Assembly (NCBI RefSeq): GCF_016744175.1
Contig: NZ_JADGEV010000041.1
Location: 1 to 37,395 of the forward strand
Length of the DNA stretch: 37,395 nt
Origin: Neptunomonas sp.
Lineage (GTDB): Bacteria > Pseudomonadota > Gammaproteobacteria > Pseudomonadales > Balneatricaceae
Reading direction: 5' to 3'
Position numbers and translations under genes: made by a program. The notes beneath the pieces were generated by a model. It did no database searches. It saw nothing but the letters and a program-made list of their open reading frames with translations, and was not told the DNA's origin. Positions 1 through 9,913 of this stretch are shown one piece after another. The stretch's first letter is position 1. The number at the start of each line of letters is the position of its first letter.

Positions 1-1241
1 CCTATTAAAATACCTTCCGTGATAACAATAGCGTTATCCACAAGCATACCTAAGGCAATAATCAGTGCTCCTAATGATATCCGCTGCAAGTCGAGAGCAA
101 AGAGCTTCATAAAAATAAAGCTGCCGAATACAGTTATCATCAGAATCAAACCAATCAAGATACCGCTTTTCAGGCCCATAAACACCAACAATACTGCAAT
201 CACGATTGCTACAGCTTCGGCTAAGCTCAGCATGAAGCCCTGCATAGAGTTGTCTACTTCGACAGGCTGGTTATAGACACTCGAGACTTCCATACCGATA
301 GGACGAACATATTCTAATTCGCCCATCCGTTTTTCGAGTCTTTCACCTATCTCGACAACATTAACTCCACTGGCAAAAGAGATTCCCAGCAACAGCGCTT
401 GCTGGTTGTTATAGTTTGTGATGTTTTGCGGTACTTCGGCATAAGTTCGACTAACCTTGGCGACATCACCTAGGTAGATCAGCTCAGAAGCGCCTGAGTT
501 AGAAATTAGCAAACCTTCTAGCTCTTCAACACTTTGAAACTCACCCGTTGGATGCAAGCGAATATACTCGCTTCCTATCTTAATGCTTCCCGAATTAGAC
601 ACTTGATTTTGCGTCTGCAAAAGTTGGTAAATTCGATCAGGGGAAATACCTAAAGCAGAGAGCTTATTTCGGGCAATTTCAACCACTACTTGTTCCTGCT
701 GCTCACCCGCTACGGTTACTTTTCCGACCCCCTTAATTAGCACTAATTCACGGCGCAAGTAATCAACATAATCTTTGAGCTCTTCGTAGGAATACCCTTC
801 GCCACTAACTGCTAACAAAACACCATAAACATCGCCAAATTCATCAATGACATTGGGACTCATCACCCCGGGAGGTAAGCTAGGAGTAAGGTCATTCACC
901 TTACGCCTTAGCTCATCCCAGATCTGTTTCAAGTCATCTTTACGGTAGGTGCCCTTCATTTCGACAATAATTTGCGACAACCCGGTAGACGATATAGAGG
1001 TTACAAAGTCCACATACGGCAGTTGTTGCAGCGCATTTTCAATCGGATAGGTGACCTCCTCTTCTACCTGCGCTGGCGAAGCGCCAGGGTAGTTAGTCGT
1101 CACCATTGCCATTTTAAGGGTAAACTGCGGGTCCTCTAGTCGCCCCAAGCCATTGTAGGAAACAATGCCACCGAGCAGTAAGATCAAAGCAAACATCCAG
1201 CTAGTAACTGGGTTTGTGATCGAATATTCAGTCAGTTTCAT
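1..1241 (-). CDS. RND efflux transporter, inner-membrane subunit (N-terminal part, cut by window edge)
   Basis: Proton-driven inner-membrane pump of the resistance-nodulation-division (AcrB/MexF-like) family. About 413 codons are present; the full protein is normally just over 1000 residues, so the rest lies beyond the left edge. The protein starts MKLTEYSITNPVTSWMFALI, the usual amphipathic N-terminus plus first membrane helix. A periplasmic porter region follows (YPGASPAQVEEEVTYPIE, then VNDLTPSLPPGV). Membrane helices then resume, ending near the window edge in MLVDNAIVITEG, the TM4 segment that carries proton-relay aspartate in this family. The ATG at 1239-1241 directly abuts the adaptor gene's stop codon, so the two are co-transcribed. 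Substrate cannot be read from sequence. No outer-membrane channel gene is visible. Family call is firm. Confidence 0.93.
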   Translation of the reverse strand, partial: MKLTEYSITNPVTSWMFALILLLGGIVSYNGLGRLEDPQFTLKMAMVTTNYPGASPAQVEEEVTYPIENALQQLPYVDFVTSISSTGLSQIIVEMKGTYRKDDLKQIWDELRRKVNDLTPSLPPGVMSPNVIDEFGDVYGVLLAVSGEGYSYEELKDYVDYLRRELVLIKGVGKVTVAGEQQEQVVVEIARNKLSALGISPDRIYQLLQTQNQVSNSGSIKIGSEYIRLHPTGEFQSVEELEGLLISNSGASELIYLGDVAKVSRTYAEVPQNITNYNNQQALLLGISFASGVNVVEIGERLEKRMGELEYVRPIGMEVSSVYNQPVEVDNSMQGFMLSLAEAVAIVIAVLLVFMGLKSGILIGLILMITVFGSFIFMKLFALDLQRISLGALIIALGMLVDNAIVITEGILI

Positions 1242-2354
1242 TTATAGCCCCTTTTCTCTGTTCCAGGGACGAACCTGCATACCTTCAGACAGAAAATGCA
1301 CACCAACGGAAACCAATTGATCTCCCGGATGAATGCCACTTAATACTTCAATACCCTGATCCCGTATCTCTCCGACAGTGACCTCTACTCTGCTGACTTT
1401 CATCGTTTCTGGATCAACCTTCCAGATGTAACGGGCACTACTAGAAAGAGGAGCATCCTCTGCTGCAAACACAGCACCTACAGGCAGCATAAAGTGACTA
1501 CTACTGACGTCAGTTACTTTCGCCAGATCAATTCGTATGCTGGCAGACATTCCTGGAAGTACCGTAAATGCTTTGGGTGCAGATAAAGAAAAAACAACTT
1601 TGTAAGTTAGTGTAGAAGGGTCGGCCTGAGTATCCCACTCTTTCACGGTAACCAAAAATTCTTTACCCGGATGAGAATCAAAAATCACCGTGGGCTGATA
1701 TTGAGTATCTTTCTTAACGCGCGAGACTATATTTTCTGGCATCTGAATTGAGATATCGACCTGATCCCGCGTTTGCAAGATGAGTACCGTCTGTTTGGCC
1801 TGAATATTTTCATGTTGCTCTACCATCACTTTAGCAATGGTGCCTGTAAAGGGGGCGCGCAGGTAGGTGTACTCTAAATTGGCTTTCTCTACGTTGAGAG
1901 AAGACAGGGCTACATTTAACTCAGCTTTTGCCTTGTCGTAATCAGACTGGGCTAATAATTTACGCTTCAGCAGTTTTTGAGCACGCTTAAACTGCGACTT
2001 AGCCAGTGCATAACGGGCCTGGCGGTCATCTAGACTTAACTTGAAGTCTTTAGGGTCCAGCCGTGCCAGCAATTGCCCTTCTTTTACTTCATTCCCCGGC
2101 TTAACCAAAAATTCGATAAGTTGGCCGCTCACCCTAAATGCCAGCTTAGAATCAGCATTTGCTTCTACTTCAGCTGGGTAGTTGCGAAAAGTCTCACTAG
2201 CAGGGTCTATCACCTGAAAAATTTTGGCAGGACGAACCACCTTGGAATAGGGCTGCTCGTTAGTCGATTCGCTGCACCCCGCAAGACAAAATAGCAATAA
2301 TACAGCGACGGATATCAGCCTTTTATTTAAAGGATTGTTCGACAGAACAAGCAT
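1242..2354 (-). CDS. RND efflux periplasmic adaptor (membrane fusion lipoprotein)
   Basis: HlyD/AcrA-type adaptor that links the inner-membrane pump to an outer-membrane channel. The N-terminus is a lipoprotein signal ending in the lipobox LAGC (Cys27), so it should be anchored by lipid in the periplasm. Domains in order: a first lipoyl half (SGQLIEFLVKPGNEVKEGQL), a coiled-coil hairpin at roughly residues 110-160, the second lipoyl half (YTYLRAPFTGTIAKV), then beta-barrel and membrane-proximal domains. Length of 370 aa is typical. The ATG is preceded by GAGG five bases upstream. The pump gene starts immediately after its stop. It is divergent from a LysR gene that probably controls it. The pumped substrate is unknown. 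Confidence 0.93.
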   Translation of the reverse strand: MLVLSNNPLNKRLISVAVLLLFCLAGCSESTNEQPYSKVVRPAKIFQVIDPASETFRNYPAEVEANADSKLAFRVSGQLIEFLVKPGNEVKEGQLLARLDPKDFKLSLDDRQARYALAKSQFKRAQKLLKRKLLAQSDYDKAKAELNVALSSLNVEKANLEYTYLRAPFTGTIAKVMVEQHENIQAKQTVLILQTRDQVDISIQMPENIVSRVKKDTQYQPTVIFDSHPGKEFLVTVKEWDTQADPSTLTYKVVFSLSAPKAFTVLPGMSASIRIDLAKVTDVSSSHFMLPVGAVFAAEDAPLSSSARYIWKVDPETMKVSRVEVTVGEIRDQGIEVLSGIHPGDQLVSVGVHFLSEGMQVRPWNREKGL

Positions 2355-2532
2355 AAAAACCTCTTAATTAGTTCAAGGTGGGTTAAGCAAGGAGAGACTG
2401 GCTAGAAAAGATCGGACTGAAAGCGCAGAGCAGATAATGCCACATATCGCCAGTGCTACTAAAATTCAGTGTGGTGACTATTTTTAGCGCTAAGTAATAA
2501 CCCGTGAAGAATACGGTTAAATCTGCTTAAAT

Positions 2533-2545
2533 AATATTCAATATT
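2533..2545. promoter_or_regulatory. Candidate LysR operator dyad (AATATT-C-AATATT)
   Basis: A 13-base perfect dyad lies 26 bases before the LysR ATG in the divergent region between the efflux operon and its regulator. Position and symmetry fit an autoregulatory LysR-type site. The region is AT-rich, so a chance palindrome is possible. Confidence 0.25.
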
Positions 2546-2571
2546 TATTGCCAAGACGTTAAAAAAATCTT

Positions 2572-3477
2572 ATGACACTAGAGCAGCTACGCACCCTCTC
2601 CCATATTGTCGAATGTGGCTCACTGAAGCTGGCAGCTGAAAGTCTGCATAAAACCCAGCCAGCATTGTCGATGGCCATTAAAAATTTAGAGGCAGAGTAC
2701 GGCTTTCAAATTCTTAACCGCCAGAATTACCGGCTGAGCCTTACTCAGGAGGGCACGTTATTTTACCGTAAGGCGCAGGAACTCTTACTCAATGCAAGCC
2801 AGCTCCACTCTATGGGGAGGCACTTAGGAAAAGGTAACGAACCTTTAATACGTTTTGCTTATGATCTAGCCTCTCCGCATACGCTTATTTTAAACGCATT
2901 AAAGCAATGCCAACGCCAGTACCCTGAAACGGAACTACATGTCCTTTGCAAATCTCGCTTTGGAGCATTAGAGCTATTACAAAATGGCCAGGCAGACCTT
3001 GCTGTAGGCCCATGGTGGCCCACGTTACATGGCTTAGGCGATTTAGACACAGTGGCTATCAGTCACTTCAACGTTTTACTCGTTGCTTCACCCGAAGTTT
3101 TTCAACCAGGAGAAGTTAAGTGTTCAGACCAACTCAGGTCTCAATTCCACTTAATGATTGAGGAAAGCGGTCTGAGTTTTGACTCGGAAAATTTGATGAT
3201 GATGAAAGGGCTTAAGCATTGGAAAACTCAAGATGCAAACACCCTAAAACAAATGCTGCTAGCAGGGCTTGGCTGGGGCTTCATCCCAGAGCATATGGTC
3301 CAAGACGAACTGGCCCAAGGGATACTCGTTGCACTGCAACCAAAAGATATGGAGCACACCATTAATGGTGAAATTCGTCTAATTCGGCGTCAAGAAAAGG
3401 CCTTAGGACCGGTAGCCTCAATGTTGTGGGAAAGCTTCGTTACTGACAATGAGGAGCTACCTAAGCCTTCAAAATAA
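2572..3477 (+). CDS. LysR-family transcriptional regulator (divergent to efflux operon)
   Basis: A 301-aa LysR regulator. The N-terminal winged helix-turn-helix spans about residues 1-60 (LAAESLHKTQPALSMAIKNL) and is followed by a linker helix and a periplasmic-binding-protein-like effector domain at about 90-290. It is divergent from the RND adaptor gene with about 217 bases between them, the classical arrangement for a LysR protein controlling its neighbour; here that would be efflux expression, by inference. No strong Shine-Dalgarno is seen before the ATG. The effector is unknown. Confidence 0.9.
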   Translation: MTLEQLRTLSHIVECGSLKLAAESLHKTQPALSMAIKNLEAEYGFQILNRQNYRLSLTQEGTLFYRKAQELLLNASQLHSMGRHLGKGNEPLIRFAYDLASPHTLILNALKQCQRQYPETELHVLCKSRFGALELLQNGQADLAVGPWWPTLHGLGDLDTVAISHFNVLLVASPEVFQPGEVKCSDQLRSQFHLMIEESGLSFDSENLMMMKGLKHWKTQDANTLKQMLLAGLGWGFIPEHMVQDELAQGILVALQPKDMEHTINGEIRLIRRQEKALGPVASMLWESFVTDNEELPKPSK

Positions 3478-3643
3478 AATACTAAAACCTGCCACTTCCT
3501 ATACATTTACGCCCTATCAATTCCATTAAACCTCATGGATGCTATCTAATCGGACGTAATGCATAGTTATTTACAACTCATCGCTATTCATTTTAACGGT
3601 TGTACGCACTCAGGTATGATGCGCACTATCAGACATTGCGCCG

Positions 3644-4489
3644 TTAGGATTGTTCTTGTTTTTGAGCTGACTCTAGGGTTTGACTAATCAGCGCATTAAT
3701 CGTCATTGGTCCCACACCGCCAGGCACAGGTGTTAATGCAGCCACCCTGCTGTCTAGCCCTGCTTTCTCGATATCACCGATACCACCGGCATGATATCCA
3801 GCATCCACCACAACGGCGCCATCCTTAATCCAAGCGGCTTTAATCAGCTCAGGTTTACCTACAGCACCAACGATAATATCTGCTTGGGCAACTAGTTCAG
3901 CGAGGTTATTTGTACGGGAATGGCAAATAGTGACGGTCGCATTAGCATTCAAAAGCATGGCAGCCATCGGCTTGCCCAAAATAGGACTACGCCCCAGTAC
4001 CACAGCATGCTTACCGGAAAGTTCGATATCGTAATGTTTCAATAAAGTCATGATACCTGCAGGTGTTGCCGAACCAAATGCCTGCTCACCCATGGACATC
4101 TGACCAAAACCTTGCGTGGTCACGCCATCTACATCCTTCCCAAGGGCTATAGAGTCAAAACAGGCGCGCTCATCAATTTGCTCTGGAACGGGATGCTGCA
4201 GCAAGATCCCACATACGTCTGGATCTTTATTGAGTTGATCGATTTTTGCCAGCAACTCTTCTGTGGTAGTCGATGCTGGCAAACTAATGAAACGGGAGCC
4301 CATACCCACCCGAGCGCATGCATTAATTTTCATCTGCACATAAGTTGCTGAAGAAGGATCATCACCCACTAAAATAGTGGCCAATACCGGTTGTAAACCA
4401 CCCTCATCCTGAAACTTCTTTACAGCGACTTGCAGGTATTGCTCACGACTCTTAGCCAGTGCTTTCCCGTCCAAAATTAATGCAGACAT
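3644..4489 (-). CDS. folD: Bifunctional 5,10-methylene-THF dehydrogenase / methenyl-THF cyclohydrolase FolD
   Basis: Cytosolic enzyme oxidising 5,10-methylene-THF to 5,10-methenyl-THF with NADP and hydrolysing that to 10-formyl-THF. The family's YVxxK active-site motif is present (Tyr50, Lys54 in YVQMK), as are [13 protein letters not shown], the nucleotide-binding [11 protein letters not shown] and the C-terminal [11 protein letters not shown]. Length of 281 aa is normal. A TTG three bases... one codon upstream is in frame, but the ATG at 4487-4489 has GAGG eight bases before it and is preferred. It is the last gene of the minus-strand operon etfB-etfA-purU-dehydrogenase-folD. This placement ties it to oxidation of methylene-THF made by the dehydrogenase. 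It may be a catabolic paralogue, with a housekeeping folD elsewhere. Confidence 0.95.
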   Translation of the reverse strand: MSALILDGKALAKSREQYLQVAVKKFQDEGGLQPVLATILVGDDPSSATYVQMKINACARVGMGSRFISLPASTTTEELLAKIDQLNKDPDVCGILLQHPVPEQIDERACFDSIALGKDVDGVTTQGFGQMSMGEQAFGSATPAGIMTLLKHYDIELSGKHAVVLGRSPILGKPMAAMLLNANATVTICHSRTNNLAELVAQADIIVGAVGKPELIKAAWIKDGAVVVDAGYHAGGIGDIEKAGLDSRVAALTPVPGGVGPMTINALISQTLESAQKQEQS

Positions 4490-4541
4490 CAATCAAACCT
4501 CATCATTGTTTTTGGGTTACTAAGACTTTAAAAATTCACAA

Positions 4542-4569
4542 ATCTCCCTCAGTTACTTCTGAAGGAGAT
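4542..4569 (-). promoter_or_regulatory. Leader hairpin upstream of folD (possible attenuator)
   Basis: On the minus strand an 11-bp stem with one G-T pair and a six-base loop (AAGTAA) is followed by TTGTGAATTTTT. It lies in the 273-base gap between the dehydrogenase stop and the folD start. The imperfect U-rich tail could make a partial terminator that lowers folD expression relative to the upstream genes. The same gap holds other possible pairings, including AGCACC/GGTGCT just after the dehydrogenase stop. No match to a known riboswitch was recognised. Confidence 0.4.
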
Positions 4570-4762
4570 GAAACATCGTTGGTACTTTGGGTTGAGCCTC
4601 TACATAGGAGAAGCCTTTTGAAATCTTATATTCAAATAGAGAAGCAACCACACAGTCAGGTTTCAGGGCACCCCATAAACCGACAGCAACCTAGCACCGA
4701 TTTATGAACGGGTAGACTGTATGGTGCTTCAAACTTTCAAGCGCGACAGCAGAACCTGTCTA

Positions 4763-7213
4763 TTAACACTTAATTTTCTCCATTGACGGATCATAGAATG
4801 AACGCAACGATGGTTTTACTGAGTAACGCTCACACTCAACTTCAATTTCAAAGTCAGTATTATCCAGCCACTCTTTTGTCACACCTTCAGCATGTTCGAC
4901 ATACCCCATAGCAACAGTCGCACCTACGGTATGGCCAAACATACCCGCAGTGGTACGCCCGACAATCTTGCCATTGGCATATATAGGTTCTTCGTGGTAA
5001 CACAACGGTTCTGGATTCTCGAATAAAAACGCAATGAAGCGTTTCTTCAATGGCCCCTCAGCCTTCTGTGCTAACAAGGCCTCTTTACCAATAAAGCCGC
5101 CTTCTTTATCGAAGTTAGATGCAAATCCTAAGCCCGCTTCCAATGCTGTATCGACATCAGTAATATCGTGACCCCAATGACGGTAGCACTTCTCCATTCG
5201 TAGCGAGTTCATCGTATGGTAGCCATATGGCTTTATAGAAAACTCTTCACCGGCTTCCATCACTAAATCATAAACGCTCGGCGCATATTCGGTTGGGATA
5301 TACAATTCCCAGCCCAGCTCACCTACGTAAGTGATTCGTGATGCACGAACCATCGCGTAACCCATCTCAATTTCCTGAGATGTGGCAAACGGGAAGCTTT
5401 CATGAGACAAGTCAGCGCCTGTTAGTTTACTCAACGTTTCACGAGACTTCGGTCCCATTACCGTCACTACTGCATAAGCAGACGTTACATCGGTGAACAC
5501 CACCATTGCTTCAGCGGGTTTATTTCGGCGTAACCAATCCATATCGCGCGTCTGACAGGCAACACCTGAAACGACCAAATAGCGATCCTCGGCCAAACGA
5601 GTCACGGTGACATCAGCTTCAATACCCCCACGATCATTAAGCCACTGGGTATATACCATTTTACCGACAGCGACAGATACATTGTTACTACAAACGCGGT
5701 TCAACAGTTTTTCTGCATCCGGACCTTCAACTTGATATTTACAGAATGAGCTCTGATCTATAACACCTACCGAAGTACGTACGGCTTCATGTTCTTCACG
5801 GTTATTATCAAACCAATTTTGACGACCGAAAGACAGTTCGTACTCAGGCTTTTGCCCTTCTCTAGCGAACCAGTTAGCGCGCTCCCAACCATTCTCCGAA
5901 CCGAAAACGGCACCTTGTGCTTTTAGCTGATCATGCAACACGGAGCGACGAACACCACGGGCTGTTTTATATTGTTTAAACGGAAAGTGCGTCTCGTACA
6001 GCAGACCCAATGATTCAGTAGTACGCTCTTCCAAATATTTTTGCGTGCCTTGGAATGGCAAATTACGACGAATATCTACATCCCATAGATCTTGCGGTGC
6101 ATGGCCTTTATGGATCCATTCGGCTAACATTTTACCCGCGCCCCCTGCAGACTGAATGCCTACAGAGTTAAAACCAGCAGCCACAAAATAGTTACGCAAT
6201 TCAGGCGCTTCACCCAAGTGATAACGATCATCCGGCGTGAAAGATTCAGGCCCATTGAAAAATAACTGCAGGCCAGTACGCTCTAAAATCGGCAAACGGT
6301 GCATAGCGGCTTCTAGATACGGTTCAAGATGCTCAAAGTCATCCGGTAGCGAATCAAAGAAAAAGTCTTCCGGGATGCCTTTCATGCCCCATGGCTTAGC
6401 ATGCGGTTCGAACATACCCACGAGCAATTTACCGGCATCTTCCTTGTAATAGCAATAACCATCCATATCACGCATTGTGGGTAGGCCATGCTTAAGATCT
6501 GGCATATTTTCAGTAACAACATAAAAGTGTTCAGCGGCATGCAACGGTACGTTAACACCCGCCTTTTTCCCAAACTCTCTAGCCCACATCCCTGAACAGT
6601 TAACTACGTACTCTGCATCGATATCACCTTGCTCGGTGATAACACCCACCGCTTTACCGTCACGGATCTTCATATCCAGCACTTTCACGCCTTCAATGAT
6701 TTTTGCTCCACCCAACCGTGCGCCTTTAGCCAATGCCTGTGTCACATCTACTGGGCTCGTCATTCCATCCATTGGTAAGTGAATAGCGCCCAACACATCA
6801 TCAACATTCATCAGTGGCCAGAGTTCTTTGGCTTGATCTGGCGAAATAACATCACAAGGAAACCCTGCAACTTTTGCCATAGATGCACCGCGCTTTAGCT
6901 CTGCTAAGCGCTCTTTATTAGTAGCTATTGTTAAAGAACCATTACGAACGAAGCCTGTTGCCTGTCCGGTCTCTGCTTCTAGCTTCTCATAAAGGGTCGC
7001 ACTGTAGTTAGCCAACATCGACATGTTATAGCTAGCACGAAGAGTAGGCACAAGCCCCGCTGCATGCCATGTAGTACCACACGTAAGCTGACGGCGCTCT
7101 AGCAGCACAACATCAGTAAAGCCAAGTTTAGTCAGGTGGTAAGCCACGCTGCAGCCGATAACGCCGCCGCCAACGATGACAACCTGAGCAGAAGTAGGTA
7201 GTTGCTTAGTCAT
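4763..7213 (-). CDS. Dimethylglycine/sarcosine dehydrogenase-family flavoprotein with folate-binding GcvT domain (paralogue 1)
   Basis: An 816-aa fusion of an N-terminal FAD amine oxidase (DAO) domain (about 1-400) and a C-terminal GcvT-like aminomethyltransferase domain (about 430-800). In the family, N-methyl groups of dimethylglycine or sarcosine are oxidised, the methylene unit is passed to THF, and electrons go to ETF. Visible are the FAD motif GGGVIG (residues 15-20) and TTWHAAG with His50, which aligns with the histidine covalently bound to FAD in mammalian dimethylglycine dehydrogenase. GGAG lies seven bases before the ATG. Its operon also encodes EtfAB, PurU and FolD, the electron and C1 acceptors expected. 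The DAO segment MDGMTSPVD differs from DGHIDP in the second paralogue. Substrate preference (dimethylglycine or sarcosine) is not settled. Confidence 0.9.
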   Translation of the reverse strand: MTKQLPTSAQVVIVGGGVIGCSVAYHLTKLGFTDVVLLERRQLTCGTTWHAAGLVPTLRASYNMSMLANYSATLYEKLEAETGQATGFVRNGSLTIATNKERLAELKRGASMAKVAGFPCDVISPDQAKELWPLMNVDDVLGAIHLPMDGMTSPVDVTQALAKGARLGGAKIIEGVKVLDMKIRDGKAVGVITEQGDIDAEYVVNCSGMWAREFGKKAGVNVPLHAAEHFYVVTENMPDLKHGLPTMRDMDGYCYYKEDAGKLLVGMFEPHAKPWGMKGIPEDFFFDSLPDDFEHLEPYLEAAMHRLPILERTGLQLFFNGPESFTPDDRYHLGEAPELRNYFVAAGFNSVGIQSAGGAGKMLAEWIHKGHAPQDLWDVDIRRNLPFQGTQKYLEERTTESLGLLYETHFPFKQYKTARGVRRSVLHDQLKAQGAVFGSENGWERANWFAREGQKPEYELSFGRQNWFDNNREEHEAVRTSVGVIDQSSFCKYQVEGPDAEKLLNRVCSNNVSVAVGKMVYTQWLNDRGGIEADVTVTRLAEDRYLVVSGVACQTRDMDWLRRNKPAEAMVVFTDVTSAYAVVTVMGPKSRETLSKLTGADLSHESFPFATSQEIEMGYAMVRASRITYVGELGWELYIPTEYAPSVYDLVMEAGEEFSIKPYGYHTMNSLRMEKCYRHWGHDITDVDTALEAGLGFASNFDKEGGFIGKEALLAQKAEGPLKKRFIAFLFENPEPLCYHEEPIYANGKIVGRTTAGMFGHTVGATVAMGYVEHAEGVTKEWLDNTDFEIEVECERYSVKPSLRSFYDPSMEKIKC

Positions 7214-7266
7214 TATTATTCTCCAAAACCCCGCGGCCCTGTCGCAGAGTTAAGTTGGTAAGGTTA

Positions 7267-8121
7267 TTAGCTGAATACAACTGTTTTGTTTCCGTGTACC
7301 AGAATGCGGTCTTCCAAATGGTCACGTAAGCCACGTGCCAGTACAGTCTTTTCGACATCCTTGCCTAAACGCACAAGGTCATCAACTTTATCGCTGTGAG
7401 TCACGCGGACAACATCCTGATCAATAATAGGACCTTCATCCAATTGCTCAGTAACATAGTGACACGTCGCCCCAATCAGCTTTACACCACGACGAGATGC
7501 CTGATGATAAGGTTTAGCACCAATAAACGATGGTAAGAAGCTGTGGTGGATATTAATAACCTGATGTCGATATTTTTCACATAACGCTTGCGGAAGAATC
7601 TGCATATAACGCGCGAGAACAATGCAGTCAGCCTGGTACTCTTCAACCAATCCTTCAACCTGCGCAAACCCAGGTGCTTTATTATCCTTATCAATCACAA
7701 CATGGTGGTAAGGAATACCGTACCATTCAACCAGTCCCTGCATATCGGTATGGTTAGAAATTACGCAGCTAATTTCACAATCAAGATCACCACTTCTCCA
7801 ACGATCCAGTAGGTCAGATAGACAATGGCTGCCTTTACTCGCCATCAAGACAACTTTCTTGGGCTGACCGCTGTCCACGAGGCGAAGATTCATCTGATAC
7901 TCTTCAACCATCGGCGCAAACTTTTCGCGTAGCTCGTCAATATCAAACGGCAAAGAATCAGCCTGAATTTCAAAGCGAGAGAAAAAACGATTACTGTCTT
8001 CATCAGAATGATGTGCTGCTTCAGATATCCAGCCACCATTACGGGTAATCATTTCGCCAACGCGAGTAACAATACCTACCTGATCAGGGCAATCGAGAAT
8101 TAAACGAAAAGTACGCTTCAT
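7267..8121 (-). CDS. purU: Formyltetrahydrofolate deformylase PurU
   Basis: Hydrolyses 10-formyl-THF to formate and THF in the cytosol. An N-terminal ACT regulatory domain (about 1-80, starting RTFRLILDCPDQVGIVT) precedes a formyltransferase-fold catalytic domain containing NIHHSFLPSF and, further on, QLDEGPIIDQD, which supply the Asn-His-Asp catalytic set of this fold. Length of 284 aa is normal. An upstream in-frame ATG at 8130 overlaps the Shine-Dalgarno AAAGGA; the ATG at 8119-8121 is eight bases from it and is chosen. It sits between etfA (84 bases) and the dehydrogenase (53 bases). In this setting it most likely discharges one-carbon units from demethylation as formate, freeing THF. It may also serve purine balance. 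Confidence 0.95.
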   Translation of the reverse strand: MKRTFRLILDCPDQVGIVTRVGEMITRNGGWISEAAHHSDEDSNRFFSRFEIQADSLPFDIDELREKFAPMVEEYQMNLRLVDSGQPKKVVLMASKGSHCLSDLLDRWRSGDLDCEISCVISNHTDMQGLVEWYGIPYHHVVIDKDNKAPGFAQVEGLVEEYQADCIVLARYMQILPQALCEKYRHQVINIHHSFLPSFIGAKPYHQASRRGVKLIGATCHYVTEQLDEGPIIDQDVVRVTHSDKVDDLVRLGKDVEKTVLARGLRDHLEDRILVHGNKTVVFS

Positions 8122-8205
8122 AATATTCATCCTTTAATAATGCAGCCACAGTGATTCGTGTGCCTGCATTACCTAGTTATTGTTAGAAATTGGATCTTTA
8201 AAAAG

Positions 8206-9162
8206 TTAGCTCAGCGCTTTTTCAAGCTCCGGCAATGCATCAAACAAATCTGCAACTAGGCCATAATCTGCCACACCAAAAATCGGCGCTTCTGCATCTT
8301 TGTTAATGGCGACGATAACTTTAGAGTCCTTCATACCCGCCAAATGCTGAATTGCACCAGAGATACCGACTGCAACATATAGATCAGGAGCAACGATTTT
8401 ACCGGTCTGCCCTACCTGCATATCGTTTGATACGAAACCGGAATCGACAGCAGCACGAGAAGCACCTACAGCAGCGCCAAGTTTGTCTGCCACTCGCTCT
8501 AGCATTGGGAAGTTATCGCCGCTTTGCATACCTCTGCCTCCAGAGATAATAATCCGAGCAGAAGTAAGATCTGGACGATCAGATATACTCTTATCTTCAC
8601 TGATAAAACGAGACAAGCCGCTTTCAGCTACTGCTGACAGGCTAATTTGTTCTGCTTGACCACCGGTATCAGCTACCGCAGCAAATGCAGTGCCTCGCAC
8701 GGTCATTGCTTTAATAGAGTCGCTACTACGCACGGTAGCTAATGCGTTACCTGCATAAATAGGACGCACGAAAGTATCAGCATCAACCACACCCACGATC
8801 TCAGAAATTTGTGCAACATCTAATAATGCGGCAACACGCGGCAGCAGGTTTTTACCTGTTGTTGAGGCAGCACAAAGAATGTGGCTATACCCACTCTCTT
8901 TACATAACTCCACAACAACAGGGGCTACGTTCTCCGCCAGATGATTTACCAGAGCGGCATCATCGACAACGACAACATGATCAGTGATAGGCACTGCAGC
9001 TGCTTGCTCAGCTACAGCACTGCACTCATTACCCGTTACCAAAACTGTAATGGGAGAACCTGTTTTTTCTTTAAGCTCTGCCGCCGCTTGTAAAGTATTC
9101 AGCGTCGCAGCATTTAATGTTTCATTATTGTGATCGGCAATCACCAGAATAGATGCGCTCAT
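8206..9162 (-). CDS. etfA: Electron transfer flavoprotein alpha subunit
   Basis: FAD-binding alpha subunit of the heterodimeric electron shuttle between flavin dehydrogenases and ETF-ubiquinone oxidoreductase. The C-terminal FAD domain has the family signature region: [37 protein letters not shown], and [17 protein letters not shown]. It has 318 aa, a normal length. A single base separates it from the etfB stop (TAA-G-ATG), so the two are translated from one message. Placement upstream of a dimethylglycine/sarcosine-type dehydrogenase suggests a dedicated ETF for that enzyme, and the ETF-QO gene is also in this window. A general role in fatty-acid oxidation is less likely given the neighbours. 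Confidence 0.95.
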   Translation of the reverse strand: MSASILVIADHNNETLNAATLNTLQAAAELKEKTGSPITVLVTGNECSAVAEQAAAVPITDHVVVVDDAALVNHLAENVAPVVVELCKESGYSHILCAASTTGKNLLPRVAALLDVAQISEIVGVVDADTFVRPIYAGNALATVRSSDSIKAMTVRGTAFAAVADTGGQAEQISLSAVAESGLSRFISEDKSISDRPDLTSARIIISGGRGMQSGDNFPMLERVADKLGAAVGASRAAVDSGFVSNDMQVGQTGKIVAPDLYVAVGISGAIQHLAGMKDSKVIVAINKDAEAPIFGVADYGLVADLFDALPELEKALS

Positions 9163-9163
9163 C

Positions 9164-9913
9164 TTAAAGTACCCCTGCTTCTGTTTTCAGTTTTTCAACC
9201 AATTCAGCAACACTGCTGACAATTATTCCTGCTTCACGCTCGGCTGGGCTAACAACTTTCACGGTTGTTAAGCGCGGCGTCACATCCACACTCAGCTCTT
9301 CAGGAGAGGTCACTTCTAATGGTTTACGCTTAGCTTTCATAATATTTGGCAATGACGCGAAACGAGGTTCATTCAACCTTAAGTCAGTAGTAATCACAGC
9401 AGGCAATTGCAAAGCAATTTTTTGCAAGCCACCATCTACTTCACGTGTTACAACAACTTCAGAGCCTTCACACTCAACTTCAGACGCAAAGGTGCCCTGA
9501 GGCATATTACCAATTGCTGCTAACATCTGGCCGGTCTGATTATTATCGTTATCAATCGACTGCTTACCTAGAACTACTAGCTGGCATTCTTCTTTCTTAA
9601 CGATAGCGTTCAGCACTTTAGCAACACCCAGAGGCTCAACTACAGAGTCCGTTTTAACGTGCAAAGCACGATCCGCACCCAATGCCAAAGCGGTACGTAA
9701 CTGCTCCTGACAACGATCATCACCTACACTAACTACCAGTACTTCACTAGCCACGCCGCGTTCCTTCAGACGAATAGCTTCTTCAACAGCAATCTCACAA
9801 AACGGATTGATTGCCATTTTCACGTTGGCCAGATCTACATCTGAATTATCAGGCTTAACTCGTATTTTAACGTTGGCATCGACAACGCGTTTTATCGCGA
9901 CCAGTACTTTCAT
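9164..9913 (-). CDS. etfB: Electron transfer flavoprotein beta subunit
   Basis: Beta subunit of ETF, which binds AMP and completes the FAD pocket. The N-terminus [19 protein letters not shown] and the internal [16 protein letters not shown] are characteristic, as is the segment [16 protein letters not shown]. An in-frame upstream ATG would add 13 residues, but the chosen ATG at 9911-9913 has GAGG five bases before it and matches the family N-terminus, giving 249 aa. It is the first gene of the minus-strand operon ending in folD. Its promoter lies in the AT-rich divergent region shared with the ABC importer. Confidence 0.95.
   Translation of the reverse strand: MKVLVAIKRVVDANVKIRVKPDNSDVDLANVKMAINPFCEIAVEEAIRLKERGVASEVLVVSVGDDRCQEQLRTALALGADRALHVKTDSVVEPLGVAKVLNAIVKKEECQLVVLGKQSIDNDNNQTGQMLAAIGNMPQGTFASEVECEGSEVVVTREVDGGLQKIALQLPAVITTDLRLNEPRFASLPNIMKAKRKPLEVTSPEELSVDVTPRLTTVKVVSPAEREAGIIVSSVAELVEKLKTEAGVL

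Noticed and set aside
19-276. 85-aa open frame on the plus strand
   Set aside because: It lies antisense inside the RND pump gene, which has clear family sequence, and has no recognisable protein features.
4459-4707. 82-aa plus-strand open frame in the dehydrogenase-folD gap
   Set aside because: No Shine-Dalgarno, overlaps the folD start, and the translation looks like random sequence; the region reads better as a structured leader.
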